The position numbers and the translations under genes are program-made. Shown piece by piece: positions 34,796-44,503 of a stretch of 64,000 nt of DNA. The stretch lies in assembly GCA_015068665.1 (NCBI GenBank), contig SVKB01000002.1, forward strand, positions 1-64,000, read 5' to 3'. The notes under the pieces are model-generated. The model was not told the DNA's origin. It was given only the letters and a program-made list of their open reading frames with translations, and ran no database searches. The stretch is from Oscillospiraceae bacterium. Its GTDB lineage: Bacteria > Bacillota > Clostridia > UMGS1840 > HGM11507. Numbering within the stretch: position 1 is the stretch's first letter; each line of letters begins with the position of its first letter.

Positions 34796-36223
34796 ATGTA
34801 TGATGTTGTTGTTATCGGTGCCGGCTGTGTGGGTGCGATGACCGTAAGAGAGCTTACAAAATACAACTTAAAGGTTTGTATTTTAGAAAAGGAAAATGAT
34901 GTTTCACTTGGTGCCACAAGAGCTAACTCAGCAATTGTTCATGCGGGATTTGATGCTGAACCCGGAACCTTGAAGGCTAAGCTTAATGTCAGGGGTGCCA
35001 ATCTTTTCAGAACTGTTACAAAAGAGCTTGGAGTTAAGTTTATAAATAACGGTTCCATAGTTATCGGATTTAATGAAAAAGACAAGGAACACCTGGAGCT
35101 TTTATATGACAGAGGTATAAAAAACGGAGTTGAAGTAAAGCTTCTTAATGAAAAAGAGGTTCATGAGCTTGAGCCTAATCTTACAAAAGAAGTAAAATAT
35201 GCACTGTATGCTCCTTACGGTGCAATCACCTGCCCTTACGAGCTAACTGTTGCAGCGGTTGGTAATGCTATGGATAACGGAGCTGATTTAAAGCTTAATT
35301 TCAAGGTTACCGATATTAAGGAAGATAAGGGAGTATACACTGTAATTTCAGAAGACGGAAGAGAAGTTCAGTCCAAGGCAGTTATAAATGCCGCAGGTGT
35401 TTATTCAGATAAAATCGCATCAATGGTTGGGGACATATCTTTTACAATTATTCCAAGACGCGGTGAATACATACTTTTAGATAAGGTTAACGGTGATATC
35501 GTTAAAAATACCATTTTCAGGACTCCTTCAAACATGGGTAAGGGTATATTGGTTTCCCCTACTGTTGACGGAAATCTTATCACCGGCCCAACTTCATTTA
35601 ATATAGAGGATAAAGACGATAATTCAACAACCGACGAAGGCTTTTCGCTTGTTATTAAACAGGCACAGGAAAATGTTAACGGTGTAAACTACAGAAACAC
35701 AATACGTTCCTTCTGCGGAGTACGTGCAGTAGGAAGCACCGGAGACTTTATTATAACAGCTCCGAAAAAAGGCTTCATCAACGCGGCAGGTATTGAATCC
35801 CCCGGACTTTCCGCTTCTCCTGCTATTGCGGAATATATTGTTGAAATGATAAAGGAATTTATGCCTCTTACAAAAAATGAAGCTTTCAATCCAATAAGAA
35901 AGCCAATGCACTATTTCAAGGAAGCCTCCATTGAGGAAAAAAATGAGATTATCAAGAAGGATAAGTCCTTCGGTAAAATTATCTGCAGATGCGAAACTGT
36001 TACCGAGGGTGAAATATTAGAGGCAATCCGTACAAATCCGAAGCCAAGTGATTTAGACGGTGTTAAAAGAAGAACAAGAGCACAAATGGGCAGATGTCAG
36101 GGTGGCTTCTGTACACCTTACATTGTTAACCTCCTTTCCAGGGAACTGAATATTCCCGTAACAGAGGTTACCAAATCGGGAAAAGGCTCTTACGTTAATA
36201 TATCGAAAACAAAGGGGGAATAG
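34796..36223 (+). CDS. glpA: GlpA-like FAD-dependent glycerol-3-phosphate dehydrogenase
   Basis: FAD oxidoreductase of 475 residues. FAD-binding VVVIGAGCVGAMTVREL at the N-terminus, then a DAO-type domain, then a C-terminal BFD-like iron-sulfur domain with ICRCETVTEGE and GRCQGGFCTPY (four cysteines). This layout is that of anaerobic glycerol-3-phosphate dehydrogenase subunit A and related Clostridial fusions. It should oxidise glycerol-3-phosphate to dihydroxyacetone phosphate with the next two gene products. The start at 34796 follows GGGGG; the frame from 34751 is longer but has no ribosome site. Confidence 0.9.
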   Translation: MYDVVVIGAGCVGAMTVRELTKYNLKVCILEKENDVSLGATRANSAIVHAGFDAEPGTLKAKLNVRGANLFRTVTKELGVKFINNGSIVIGFNEKDKEHLELLYDRGIKNGVEVKLLNEKEVHELEPNLTKEVKYALYAPYGAITCPYELTVAAVGNAMDNGADLKLNFKVTDIKEDKGVYTVISEDGREVQSKAVINAAGVYSDKIASMVGDISFTIIPRRGEYILLDKVNGDIVKNTIFRTPSNMGKGILVSPTVDGNLITGPTSFNIEDKDDNSTTDEGFSLVIKQAQENVNGVNYRNTIRSFCGVRAVGSTGDFIITAPKKGFINAAGIESPGLSASPAIAEYIVEMIKEFMPLTKNEAFNPIRKPMHYFKEASIEEKNEIIKKDKSFGKIICRCETVTEGEILEAIRTNPKPSDLDGVKRRTRAQMGRCQGGFCTPYIVNLLSRELNIPVTEVTKSGKGSYVNISKTKGE

Positions 36224-36225
36224 TT

Positions 36226-37461
36226 GTGGCTGATTTAGTTATTATAGGCGGCGGACCTGCCGGCATGAGTGCGGCTGTTTCTGCTTACAAAAAAGGTATT
36301 AAAGATATTCTTATATTGGAAAGAGACTCAAGTCTTGGCGGTATTTTAAAGCAATGTATTCACAACGGCTTTGGTCTTCACAAATTCAAAGAGGAATTAA
36401 CAGGCCCTGAATATGCGTATAAATATGAGGCACAGGTTAAGGAGCTTAACATTCCGTATAAGCTTAATACAATGGTGCTTGATATAACTCCCGATAAGGT
36501 TATTACCGCAACCAACGAGGAGGAAGGCATTTTTCAGATTAAGGCAAAGGCAATAATTCTTGCTATGGGCTGCAGAGAGCGTTCAGTAGGTGCGTTAAAT
36601 ATTGCAGGAACCAGACCCGCAGGAATTTTCTCAGCAGGTACCGCACAGAAGTTCGTTAACTTAGAGGGCTATATGCCGGGTAAAGAGGTTGTTATATTAG
36701 GCTCGGGTGATATCGGTCTTATTATGGCAAGAAGAATGACATTAGAGGGTGCAAAAGTAAAGGCTGTTTGCGAGCTTATGCCTTATTCCGGAGGTCTTGC
36801 AAGAAATATTGAGCAATGCCTGAATGATTTTGATATTCCCCTTAAATTAAGTCATACAGTTGTTGAAATTCACGGTAAGCAAAGACTTACAGGCGTTACC
36901 ATAGCAAAGGTTGATGAAAACAGACGCCCCATTCCCGAAACAAAGGAGTTTATCCCCTGTGATACTCTGCTTCTCTCAGTTGGTCTTATCCCTGAAAACG
37001 AGCTTTCAAAAACTGCCGATGTAGTTTTAAATCCTGTTACAAACGGTGCTTTTGTTGACCAGGACAGGCAGACAAATGTCGAGGGTATATTTGCCTGCGG
37101 AAATGTGCTTCACGTTCATGACCTTGTGGATTTTGTTTCCGAGGAAGCTGAAATTGCAGGTGAAAGTGCTGCAGATTATATAAACGGTGTTAAGGAGGAA
37201 AAGACTGATATAAGTCTTTCGACGGACGGAAAAATAAGATATACCGTACCTTCAAAAATCACCGCTAAAAAGGATGTCAAGATTTATTTCAGAGTTGCTG
37301 ATGTATTTAAGAATGTTAAAATAAATGTTCATTCGGGTGATGAACTTGTTTTCTCAAAGAAAGCAATCAAGGTTGCACCGGGTGAAATGGAATGTATTAC
37401 TCTGAAAAAAGAGCTTTTGGGAAATAAATCCGAGCTTAAGTTCAGTCTGGAGGTATTATAA
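36226..37461 (+). CDS. GlpB-like FAD/NAD(P) oxidoreductase
   Basis: Flavoprotein of 411 residues with two dinucleotide folds: VIIGGGPAGMSAAVSA at the N-terminus and VVILGSGDIGLIMARR near residue 160. It is a pyridine-nucleotide-disulfide-type oxidoreductase without the redox-active CxxxxC. It functions as electron-transfer partner of the GlpA-like enzyme and occurs beside it in many Clostridia. The start is GTG, eight bases after GGGGG; it begins two bases after the previous stop. Its stop overlaps the next start by one base. Confidence 0.88.
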   Translation: MADLVIIGGGPAGMSAAVSAYKKGIKDILILERDSSLGGILKQCIHNGFGLHKFKEELTGPEYAYKYEAQVKELNIPYKLNTMVLDITPDKVITATNEEEGIFQIKAKAIILAMGCRERSVGALNIAGTRPAGIFSAGTAQKFVNLEGYMPGKEVVILGSGDIGLIMARRMTLEGAKVKAVCELMPYSGGLARNIEQCLNDFDIPLKLSHTVVEIHGKQRLTGVTIAKVDENRRPIPETKEFIPCDTLLLSVGLIPENELSKTADVVLNPVTNGAFVDQDRQTNVEGIFACGNVLHVHDLVDFVSEEAEIAGESAADYINGVKEEKTDISLSTDGKIRYTVPSKITAKKDVKIYFRVADVFKNVKINVHSGDELVFSKKAIKVAPGEMECITLKKELLGNKSELKFSLEVL

Positions 37462-37805
37462 TGATAAGAGATTTAACCTGTATTGTATGCCCTCAGGGCT
37501 GTAGTCTTAAGGTGGAAATTGAGGATGGAAAAATCCTTTCAGTTTCAGGGAACACATGTCCGAGAGGCGAAAAATATGCGATAGCGGAATGCACTCACCC
37601 CGAAAGATGTGTTACCTCTACCGTAAAATGCGACAACGGAGATGTAGTGTCCGTTAAAACTGACCGCGCAATTCCCAAAGAAAAAATCTTTGAATGTATG
37701 GAAATTATAAATAAACAAACTGTTACCTTGCCAATTTCAATTGGAGATGTTATAATAGCTGATGTGTTTGGAGCAAATGTAGTTGCAACACAAAATAAAA
37801 ATTAA
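37461..37805 (+). CDS. DUF1667 protein, electron-transfer partner
   Basis: Small cysteine-rich protein of 114 residues of the DUF1667 family. Four conserved cysteines are in CIVCPQGCSL and NTCPRGEKY, likely metal or iron-sulfur ligands. The gene order GlpA-like, GlpB-like, DUF1667 is a standing cluster in Clostridia, which suggests a third subunit of the glycerol-3-phosphate dehydrogenase. The biochemical role is not established. Confidence 0.88.
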   Translation: MIRDLTCIVCPQGCSLKVEIEDGKILSVSGNTCPRGEKYAIAECTHPERCVTSTVKCDNGDVVSVKTDRAIPKEKIFECMEIINKQTVTLPISIGDVIIADVFGANVVATQNKN

Positions 37806-37820
37806 GGATGTGTTTTATTA

Positions 37821-38519
37821 ATGGATACAATAAAAATAAGTAAGCTTGACACCAAAATGGTTGCTCACAGAGGCGTAAGTAAAATCGAACCTGAAAACAC
37901 TCTTGCTGCATTTGAGCTTGCAGGTAAAACAAGCCACTTCGGAATAGAATGTGATGTTCATGTTACAAAGGACAAAAAATATGTAATCAATCACGATTTC
38001 TCCTTAATGAGAACATACGGGGTGGAAAAAAATATTGAAGAGCTTACTCTTTCAGAGCTTAAGGAAATAAAAAATCTTGTAAATCAGGCTCCCGTTCCTG
38101 AATATTCCCAGTATTTTGAAATCTGCAAAAAATATTCAAAAACTGCTGTGGTTGAGTTAAAAGGCGTATATACCGACGAAGAATTAAAGGGGCTTATTGA
38201 AGAAACTAAAAAAGCTGATTACCTTGAAAATACGGTATTTATTGCATTCGACCTTATTAATTTAATTAATTTAAGAGAATTGCTTCCTGATCAGAAAATG
38301 CAGTTTTTAACCAAAGTATATAATGAAAATATTTTGGATGCACTTAACAGATTTTCTCTCGACCTTGATATAAGTTATAAAGTTCTTACAGAAGAAATTA
38401 TCAAAGAAGTTCAGAATAACGGTCATATAGTAAACTGTTGGACAGTAGATGATAAAGAAATTGGCGAAGAACTTGCATCTTGGGGCATAGATATGATAAC
38501 GTCAAATATACTGGAGTAA
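37821..38519 (+). CDS. Glycerophosphodiester phosphodiesterase
   Basis: Cytoplasmic GDPD-family enzyme of 232 residues. The family motif AHRGVSKIEPENT carries the catalytic His, Arg and Glu; IECDVHVTKDKKYVINHD carries metal-binding and catalytic residues; NCWTVDD is at the C-terminus. No signal peptide. It releases glycerol-3-phosphate from glycerophosphodiesters such as deacylated phospholipids, which supplies the dehydrogenase encoded just upstream. Ribosome site AAGGATG. Confidence 0.92.
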   Translation: MDTIKISKLDTKMVAHRGVSKIEPENTLAAFELAGKTSHFGIECDVHVTKDKKYVINHDFSLMRTYGVEKNIEELTLSELKEIKNLVNQAPVPEYSQYFEICKKYSKTAVVELKGVYTDEELKGLIEETKKADYLENTVFIAFDLINLINLRELLPDQKMQFLTKVYNENILDALNRFSLDLDISYKVLTEEIIKEVQNNGHIVNCWTVDDKEIGEELASWGIDMITSNILE

Positions 38520-38523
38520 AAAA

Positions 38524-39315
38524 ATGGATAATATTAAAAACAAAAAATTATTTTTACTTGATATGGATGGTACAATTTATCTTGATGATGATTTATTTGA
38601 GGGTGTTCTTGAATTTTTAGAGCATATAAAAAATATTGGCGGCAAATATATGTTTCTTACCAATAATTCATCCAAGAGTGTTGATAAGTACATAGAAAAG
38701 CTTGAAAAGCTTGGAATAAAATCAACTGCCGATGATTTCTTAACCTCTACAAATGCAACCATATTATTTTTAAAGAAGAAAAATCACAAAAAGATTTATG
38801 CACTGGGAACCCAATCCTTCAAAGAACAGTTAAAAGCTGCTTCCCTTCCGGTAACCGATAAATTGGAGGATGGTATTGACTGTTTATGTATGGGCTTTGA
38901 TACTGAGCTTACCTTTAAAAAATTAGAGGATGCCTGTATTCTTCTTCGTGAGGATATTGACTATATTGCAACCAACCCTGACTGGGTATGCCCTACCTGG
39001 TACGGATTTGTTCCCGACTGCGGTTCAGTTTCCGAAATGATTTATAATGCAACTAAAAAAAGACCTCAGTTTATCGGAAAGCCTCAGCCCGAAATGATTA
39101 ACCTTGCTATTGAAAAGTCAGGCTTTAAAAAAGAAGAAGCAATAATTTTTGGAGACAGGCTTTATACAGATATTGCAAGCGGTGTTAACGCAGGTATTAC
39201 AACAGTATTCGTTTTAAGCGGCGAAGGCACGCTAAAGGATATGGAGGAAAGCGATAAAAAGCCTACCTATGTTTATGAAAATATAAAAAAATTCTATGAG
39301 GATTTAATAAAATAA
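38524..39315 (+). CDS. HAD-IIA family phosphatase (NagD-like)
   Basis: HAD-superfamily hydrolase of subclass IIA, 263 residues. Motif I is LLDMDGTIYLDD, motif II FLTNNSSKS, motif III around GKPQPEM and motif IV FGDRLYTDIASG. NagD/AraL/PGP-type members act on sugar phosphates and glycerol phosphates. As last gene of the glycerol-3-phosphate operon, it may dephosphorylate glycerol phosphate or a by-product. The exact substrate is not predictable. Confidence 0.88.
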   Translation: MDNIKNKKLFLLDMDGTIYLDDDLFEGVLEFLEHIKNIGGKYMFLTNNSSKSVDKYIEKLEKLGIKSTADDFLTSTNATILFLKKKNHKKIYALGTQSFKEQLKAASLPVTDKLEDGIDCLCMGFDTELTFKKLEDACILLREDIDYIATNPDWVCPTWYGFVPDCGSVSEMIYNATKKRPQFIGKPQPEMINLAIEKSGFKKEEAIIFGDRLYTDIASGVNAGITTVFVLSGEGTLKDMEESDKKPTYVYENIKKFYEDLIK

Positions 39316-39329
39316 AAAAGCGTAAGGAC

Positions 39330-39367
39330 AGAAACTGCATCGTCAAATAGTGGCGATGCAGTTTCTT

Positions 39368-39370
<3 letters not shown>
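39330..39370 (+). terminator. Terminator of the glp operon
   Basis: Perfect 13-bp stem (39330-39342 with 39354-39366) whose 3' arm ends in T-rich sequence. It lies between the converging HAD phosphatase and GH51 genes. Confidence 0.75.
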
Positions 39371-40867
<1,497 letters not shown>

Positions 40868-40872
40868 CTACC

Positions 40873-40901
40873 TTGACAAGGATAGATCAATAGTTTATAA
40901 T
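40873..40901 (+). promoter_or_regulatory. Perfect-consensus promoter of AraC gene 2
   Basis: TTGACA, 17 bases, TATAAT: full consensus at both boxes and ideal spacing, about 40 bases before the AraC start at 40941. It lies in the 100-base region shared with the GH51 gene. Confidence 0.8.
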
Positions 40902-40940
40902 GCTATTATACTGATGTTTTGTGCTTTGGAGGAATAATTG

Positions 40941-41771
40941 ATGAAAATAGTAAATGTGGGTTACAATTACAAACATCCTGCAGATTTTTGCATAAATAGA
41001 CCGTATGGTTCGGGAGATTATATTTTTTTATTATTAAAAACAGAAGCCTTTTTTGTTTTTAATAATAAAAAATATATTGCACCGCCTAATTCTGTCGTAC
41101 TTTTTAAAAAAGGAACACCACAGATTTATGGAGCTTTATCAAAAGAATATGTAAATGATTGGATACATTTTGATATTGACGATGATGAAATGACTGAAAT
41201 ACAAAAACTCGATATACCTTTTGACACTATATTGTCTATTAATAGCATATACATTTTTTCTGAATTTATAAAAAGCATGTTTTACGAAAAATATTCTCAA
41301 AATTTATATAAAGAAGATTCTATGAATCTTTATTTTAATCTGATATTAAAAAAGTTGTCTGAAATGCTCAAATCAAATATTCCGGAAAAAGAAAAACCAC
41401 ACTACGATAATTTTTGCAGATTAAGAAATGAAATACAACTCACACCGCAAGATAATTGGAACATAGATAAAATATGCAAAAAAATGAACTTAAGCCGTTC
41501 TTATATTCAACATTTATATAAAAGTCTTTTTGGTGTATCAATTATGGAAGATGTTTTGCAAAGACGTATAGATTATGCAAAGTATTTATTGTCAAGCACA
41601 GATTTTACCATATACAGTATATCTATTATGTGCGGATACGCAAACGATGTACATTTTATGCGATTATTTAAAAAGACAGTCGGGATAACGCCTTCGGAGT
41701 ACAGAATAAGCTTCAAAATCAGTCAAAAAGCGCTTGAAGGTTCAAAATTTCAAAATCCATTCTGTTTGTAG
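40941..41771 (+). CDS. AraC-family regulator next to GH51
   Basis: Transcription factor of 276 residues. N-terminal cupin-like sugar-binding domain (VFNNKKYIAPPNSVVLFKKG) and a C-terminal pair of helix-turn-helix motifs (WNIDKICKKMNLSRSYIQHLYK; IYSISIMCGYANDVHFMRLFK followed by GITPSEYR). It is divergent from the arabinofuranosidase gene, so arabinose-type sugars are the likely signal. The ATG at 40941 follows GGAGGA by seven bases. Confidence 0.9.
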   Translation: MKIVNVGYNYKHPADFCINRPYGSGDYIFLLLKTEAFFVFNNKKYIAPPNSVVLFKKGTPQIYGALSKEYVNDWIHFDIDDDEMTEIQKLDIPFDTILSINSIYIFSEFIKSMFYEKYSQNLYKEDSMNLYFNLILKKLSEMLKSNIPEKEKPHYDNFCRLRNEIQLTPQDNWNIDKICKKMNLSRSYIQHLYKSLFGVSIMEDVLQRRIDYAKYLLSSTDFTIYSISIMCGYANDVHFMRLFKKTVGITPSEYRISFKISQKALEGSKFQNPFCL

Positions 41772-41846
41772 GTTTCCAGCACTGTAACGAGCAAGGAATA
41801 TGTGTACCATATTCCAAACATTTAGGATATCCTGAACCCTTAAGAT

Positions 41847-41880
41847 AAAAGGCTGAACGATTGATTTCGTTCAGCCTTTT
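41847..41880. terminator. Bidirectional terminator
   Basis: Perfect 13-bp stem AAAAGGCTGAACG/CGTTCAGCCTTTT with an eight-base loop, between the converging AraC gene and the ECF S gene. T-runs exist on both strands. Confidence 0.85.
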
Positions 41881-41924
41881 AAAATTACTGTCCTTAAGAA
41901 CACTACGCTTAAGCTTCATCTTTT

Positions 41925-42440
41925 TTATTTTTCAAATACTTTAACTATAACAGGTATTAAAATCAACTGCAATATTATTCCCGGGATTGCATCAACAATT
42001 CCGCCCATAACAAAGGCTGAAATAGTGAATGTCTGACCTTTAAGTCCCATCATAATTACTTTTGATATTCCCCAAACAACTCTTCCCAAAACCATTGCAG
42101 CAACAAGGGAAACATAGGTATATCCAATACCCTTTTTACTGATTTTTTCATAAAGAAAGCCGGATACAAATCCGTATGTACAAAGCTCAAGGCTCATATA
42201 TAATGCATTGGGATAAAGCGGCGGCATACCAAAGGTAACCGATCTTAAAAGCGGGAGAATAAGCCCTGTTAGAAAGCCGTATTTACCACCGCATAAAAAT
42301 CCGCATAAAAGCACGGCAAGGTGCATGGGAAGAAGTGAGTCCCCTATTTCCTTAAGCTGCCCTGTTATAAGAGGAAGCACCATTCCAAGCGCAAGAAGCA
42401 TTGCCGCAGTTATAAGCTTTTTTGTATTTTTGTTTTTCAT
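41925..42440 (-). CDS. ECF transporter S component, substrate unknown
   Basis: Integral membrane protein of 171 residues with about six helices, of the ECF S-component superfamily (MHLAVLLCGFLCGGKYGFLTG, RSVTFGMPPLYPNALYM). It would bind a vitamin or metabolite and share an ECF T/A module. No ECF T/A genes lie beside it. A 14-codon relic of a larA-like gene directly upstream ends 23 bases before its start, so it probably once followed a larA gene in an operon. Ribosome site GGAGGG. Confidence 0.85.
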   Translation of the reverse strand: MKNKNTKKLITAAMLLALGMVLPLITGQLKEIGDSLLPMHLAVLLCGFLCGGKYGFLTGLILPLLRSVTFGMPPLYPNALYMSLELCTYGFVSGFLYEKISKKGIGYTYVSLVAAMVLGRVVWGISKVIMMGLKGQTFTISAFVMGGIVDAIPGIILQLILIPVIVKVFEK

Positions 42441-42463
42441 TTTCCCTCCGAATTTTCAACTTA

Positions 42464-42508
42464 TCAATATACGTATAGTTCCCCTCCGTGGCTTATAGCT
42501 GAAACAAC
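42464..42508 (-). pseudogene. Relic of a larA-like gene 3' end
   Basis: On the minus strand this 45-base piece reads VVSAISHGGELYVY and a TGA stop. Those are exactly the last 14 residues of the full LarA-like protein ending at 57104. Twenty-six bases (42483-42508) are identical to 57123-57148; the rest differs at several bases but keeps the protein. The relic stops abruptly at the REP element at 42510. The rest of the gene is missing. Confidence 0.8.
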
Positions 42509-42509
42509 C

Positions 42510-42536
42510 GAGACAAGGGGACGGTTCTGTTGTCTA
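42510..42536 (+). repeat. REP element, left of transposase
   Basis: Copy of the REP sequence in the form GAGACAAGGGGACGGTTCTG..., inverted relative to the copy at 43328-43357. The pair brackets the transposase gene. Confidence 0.85.
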
Positions 42537-42537
42537 G

Positions 42538-43284
42538 CTATATTTTCTCCACAATCCCCTTGCTAACTCCCGTCAACCTGCTTATTTGTCGTATTGAAAG
42601 ACCTTTGCACTTCAATTTTTTTATGAACTTATCCCGGTCTTTCTGATTAAACAACTGTAATTCGGTTGTATTCTCGCATCCCACAATTTTCTTTATTATC
42701 TTCTTTGCATCTTCATCACTCATTCTAAATACAAAGTCTTCTGAATCCAAACATTTATCGTCATTTTTTTCATTATTGTATACGATAAATCCTTCTTTAT
42801 TTATCATTCCATATATAAATTCTTTATCTATTAATTCAATACCATCTCTTACATATTCATTATAACTCGAATATTTATATTCGTCAATCCTGTTTACTAT
42901 TTCTGCTTTTAGAGGATTCTGATGTATATATCTTATCGCTGTTAACAAATATTTTTCATCCTCTATCGGTTCACTTTTAAATCTATCCTGAAATAAATGA
43001 CCTTTCCTGTAATACTTCCAATTATACCAATATACATAGCTTCCGGCTATCCTTTTCATTATTTGATCTATTTCTTCTTTTTCTGCTTTGATTATCAAAT
43101 GTATATGATTTGACATAAGGCAGTAAGCGAATACTTTATATCCGCTCACTGCCTTATATTTTAATATCGTTTCTATAAACTTTTCGTAATCTTCTTCAGC
43201 TTCAAAGATTACCTGCTGATTTATTCCTCTTAATATTATATGATAGATTCCACTTTCACTTTTCACCCTTTTTGCTCTCGGCAT
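42538..43284 (-). mobile_element. REP-associated tyrosine transposase (Y1/RAYT)
   Basis: Transposase of the IS200-like Y1 HUH class, REP-associated subgroup, 248 residues. The HUH motif is SNHIHLII, the catalytic Tyr lies in LTAIRYIHQNP, and GHLFQDRFKSE and YRKG are family-typical. A C-terminal helix-turn-helix (LSIRQISRLTGVSKG) is an added DNA-binding part. The frame is intact. It is bracketed by inverted REP sequences and followed at its 5' side by partial copies of itself, so the locus has been active. Such proteins cut single-stranded DNA at REP hairpins. Confidence 0.92.
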
Positions 43285-43885
43285 AACTTATCACCTCAAG
43301 CAAATTCTATCACACAACTATCAGCTTGTCAAGACAATAGAACCGTCCCCTTGTCTCTAATCTTACCTTTAGGTCCAACAAAAGACAGAGGGACGGTTCT
43401 GTCGTCCACTTATTTCAAGACAGGAGAACCGTCCCCTTGTCTCCTATCCGCTCACTGCCTTATATTTTAATATCGTTTCTATAAACTTTTCGTAATCTTC
43501 TTCAGCTTCAAAGATTACCTGCTGATTTATTCCTCTTAATATTATATGATAGATTCCACTTTCACTTTTCACCCTTTTTGCTCTCGGCATAACTTATCAC
43601 CTCAAGCAAATTCTATCATACAACTGCCAGTTTGTCAAGACAACAGAACCGTCCCCTTGTCTCTTGATAGATTCCACTTTCACTTTTCACCCTTTTTGCT
43701 CTCGGCATAACTTATCACCTCAAGCAAATTCTATCACACAACTATCAGCTTGTCAAGACAATAGAACCGTCCCCTTGTCTAGCTTGTCAAGACAATAGAA
43801 CCGTCCCCTTGTCTTCCCTTGTCTTTTATCACATAACTATCAGCTTGTCAAGACAACAGAACCGTCCCCTTGTCTCCTCTCATTC
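43285..43885. repeat. REP cluster with partial transposase copies
   Basis: No gene in this 600-base stretch. REP hairpins (core AGACAA-N-AGAACCGTCCCCTTGTCT or its inverse) lie near 43327-43357, 43383-43410, 43419-43444, 43635-43664, 43752-43780, 43783-43815 and 43845-43876. Between them are copies of the 5' end of the transposase gene plus leader: 43445-43664 (about 220 bases) and 43665-43780 (about 115 bases). A shorter copy of the leader alone is at 43827-43876. Confidence 0.85.
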
Positions 43886-44503
43886 TTAATTTATTATGCC
43901 GTCCCCTTGTGTTTCATATGTAGAATATGTATTTATGTATATTACTTCTCCTGTACTTTTACTAATCTTTACATTCGCAAAATCCCCATAGTCAGTGGAC
44001 CCTCCGGACATAGGATTTTTTCTTTCAAAATTTTGCACTACAATCCAAGCATTTTCTTCCGGACAATCTATCACTGTCAAATAATATATATTTTCATCAG
44101 ACTCATACTCCATATTCCTTCCGGCATATTTTTCCAAAATGGTCTTACCTACAATTAATGCAATTTCCTCATCCGGTATAACGCCCTCTTCTTTAAAAAC
44201 AGTTTTATGAGAAACATTTACTTTTTTACTATATTTATCTATTGTTGCTTCTTTTTTTTCGTTGTTCCAACTTACAGACATTCCTAATTCATTACAGATA
44301 CCTCTGAGTGGCACATATATACTGTTATCTTTTAAATACGCAGTATTTTTTACATTAATATCAGAATTTCCCAATTTAATATTAAAACTACATAATTCAA
44401 ATACTATATTACCACTACTTGCAATTGTAGCAAATACAAAAGAAAAAGTAAGAAAAGAAATTGCAATTGATGCTATAATTATTTTTTTCAACATTTTAAC
44501 CAT
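43886..44503 (-). CDS. Exported stalk-domain/NTF2-like protein, candidate immunity protein
   Basis: Protein of 205 residues. Signal peptide (about 1-29); a copper-amine-oxidase-N stalk domain (about 40-100) with DNSIYVPLRGICNELGM and a WNNEKKEATI segment; then a domain of about 95 residues (IPDEEIALIVGKTILEKYAG ... AWIVVQNFE ... VKISKSTGEVIYI) that resembles NTF2-fold immunity proteins. It starts eight bases inside the end of the RHS-toxin gene, where immunity genes normally lie. It could protect the producer from the toxin outside the membrane. The last residues (TQGDGIIN) are encoded by a REP fragment, so the original C-terminus may be lost. Immunity role inferred. Confidence 0.65.
   Translation of the reverse strand: MVKMLKKIIIASIAISFLTFSFVFATIASSGNIVFELCSFNIKLGNSDINVKNTAYLKDNSIYVPLRGICNELGMSVSWNNEKKEATIDKYSKKVNVSHKTVFKEEGVIPDEEIALIVGKTILEKYAGRNMEYESDENIYYLTVIDCPEENAWIVVQNFERKNPMSGGSTDYGDFANVKISKSTGEVIYINTYSTYETQGDGIIN

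Noticed and set aside
41719-41919. 66-residue frame on the minus strand across the AraC gene end and terminator
   Set aside because: It runs through the bidirectional terminator hairpin and overlaps the AraC 3' end; no ribosome site.
42538-43284. Classic IS200/IS605 insertion sequence
   Set aside because: No TnpB partner and no subterminal hairpin ends; the inverted REPs and added helix-turn-helix fit the REP-associated group.
43320-43880. Regularly recurring repeats resembling a CRISPR array
   Set aside because: The repeated units are imperfect REP hairpins with transposase fragments between them, unequal in spacing, and there are no cas genes.
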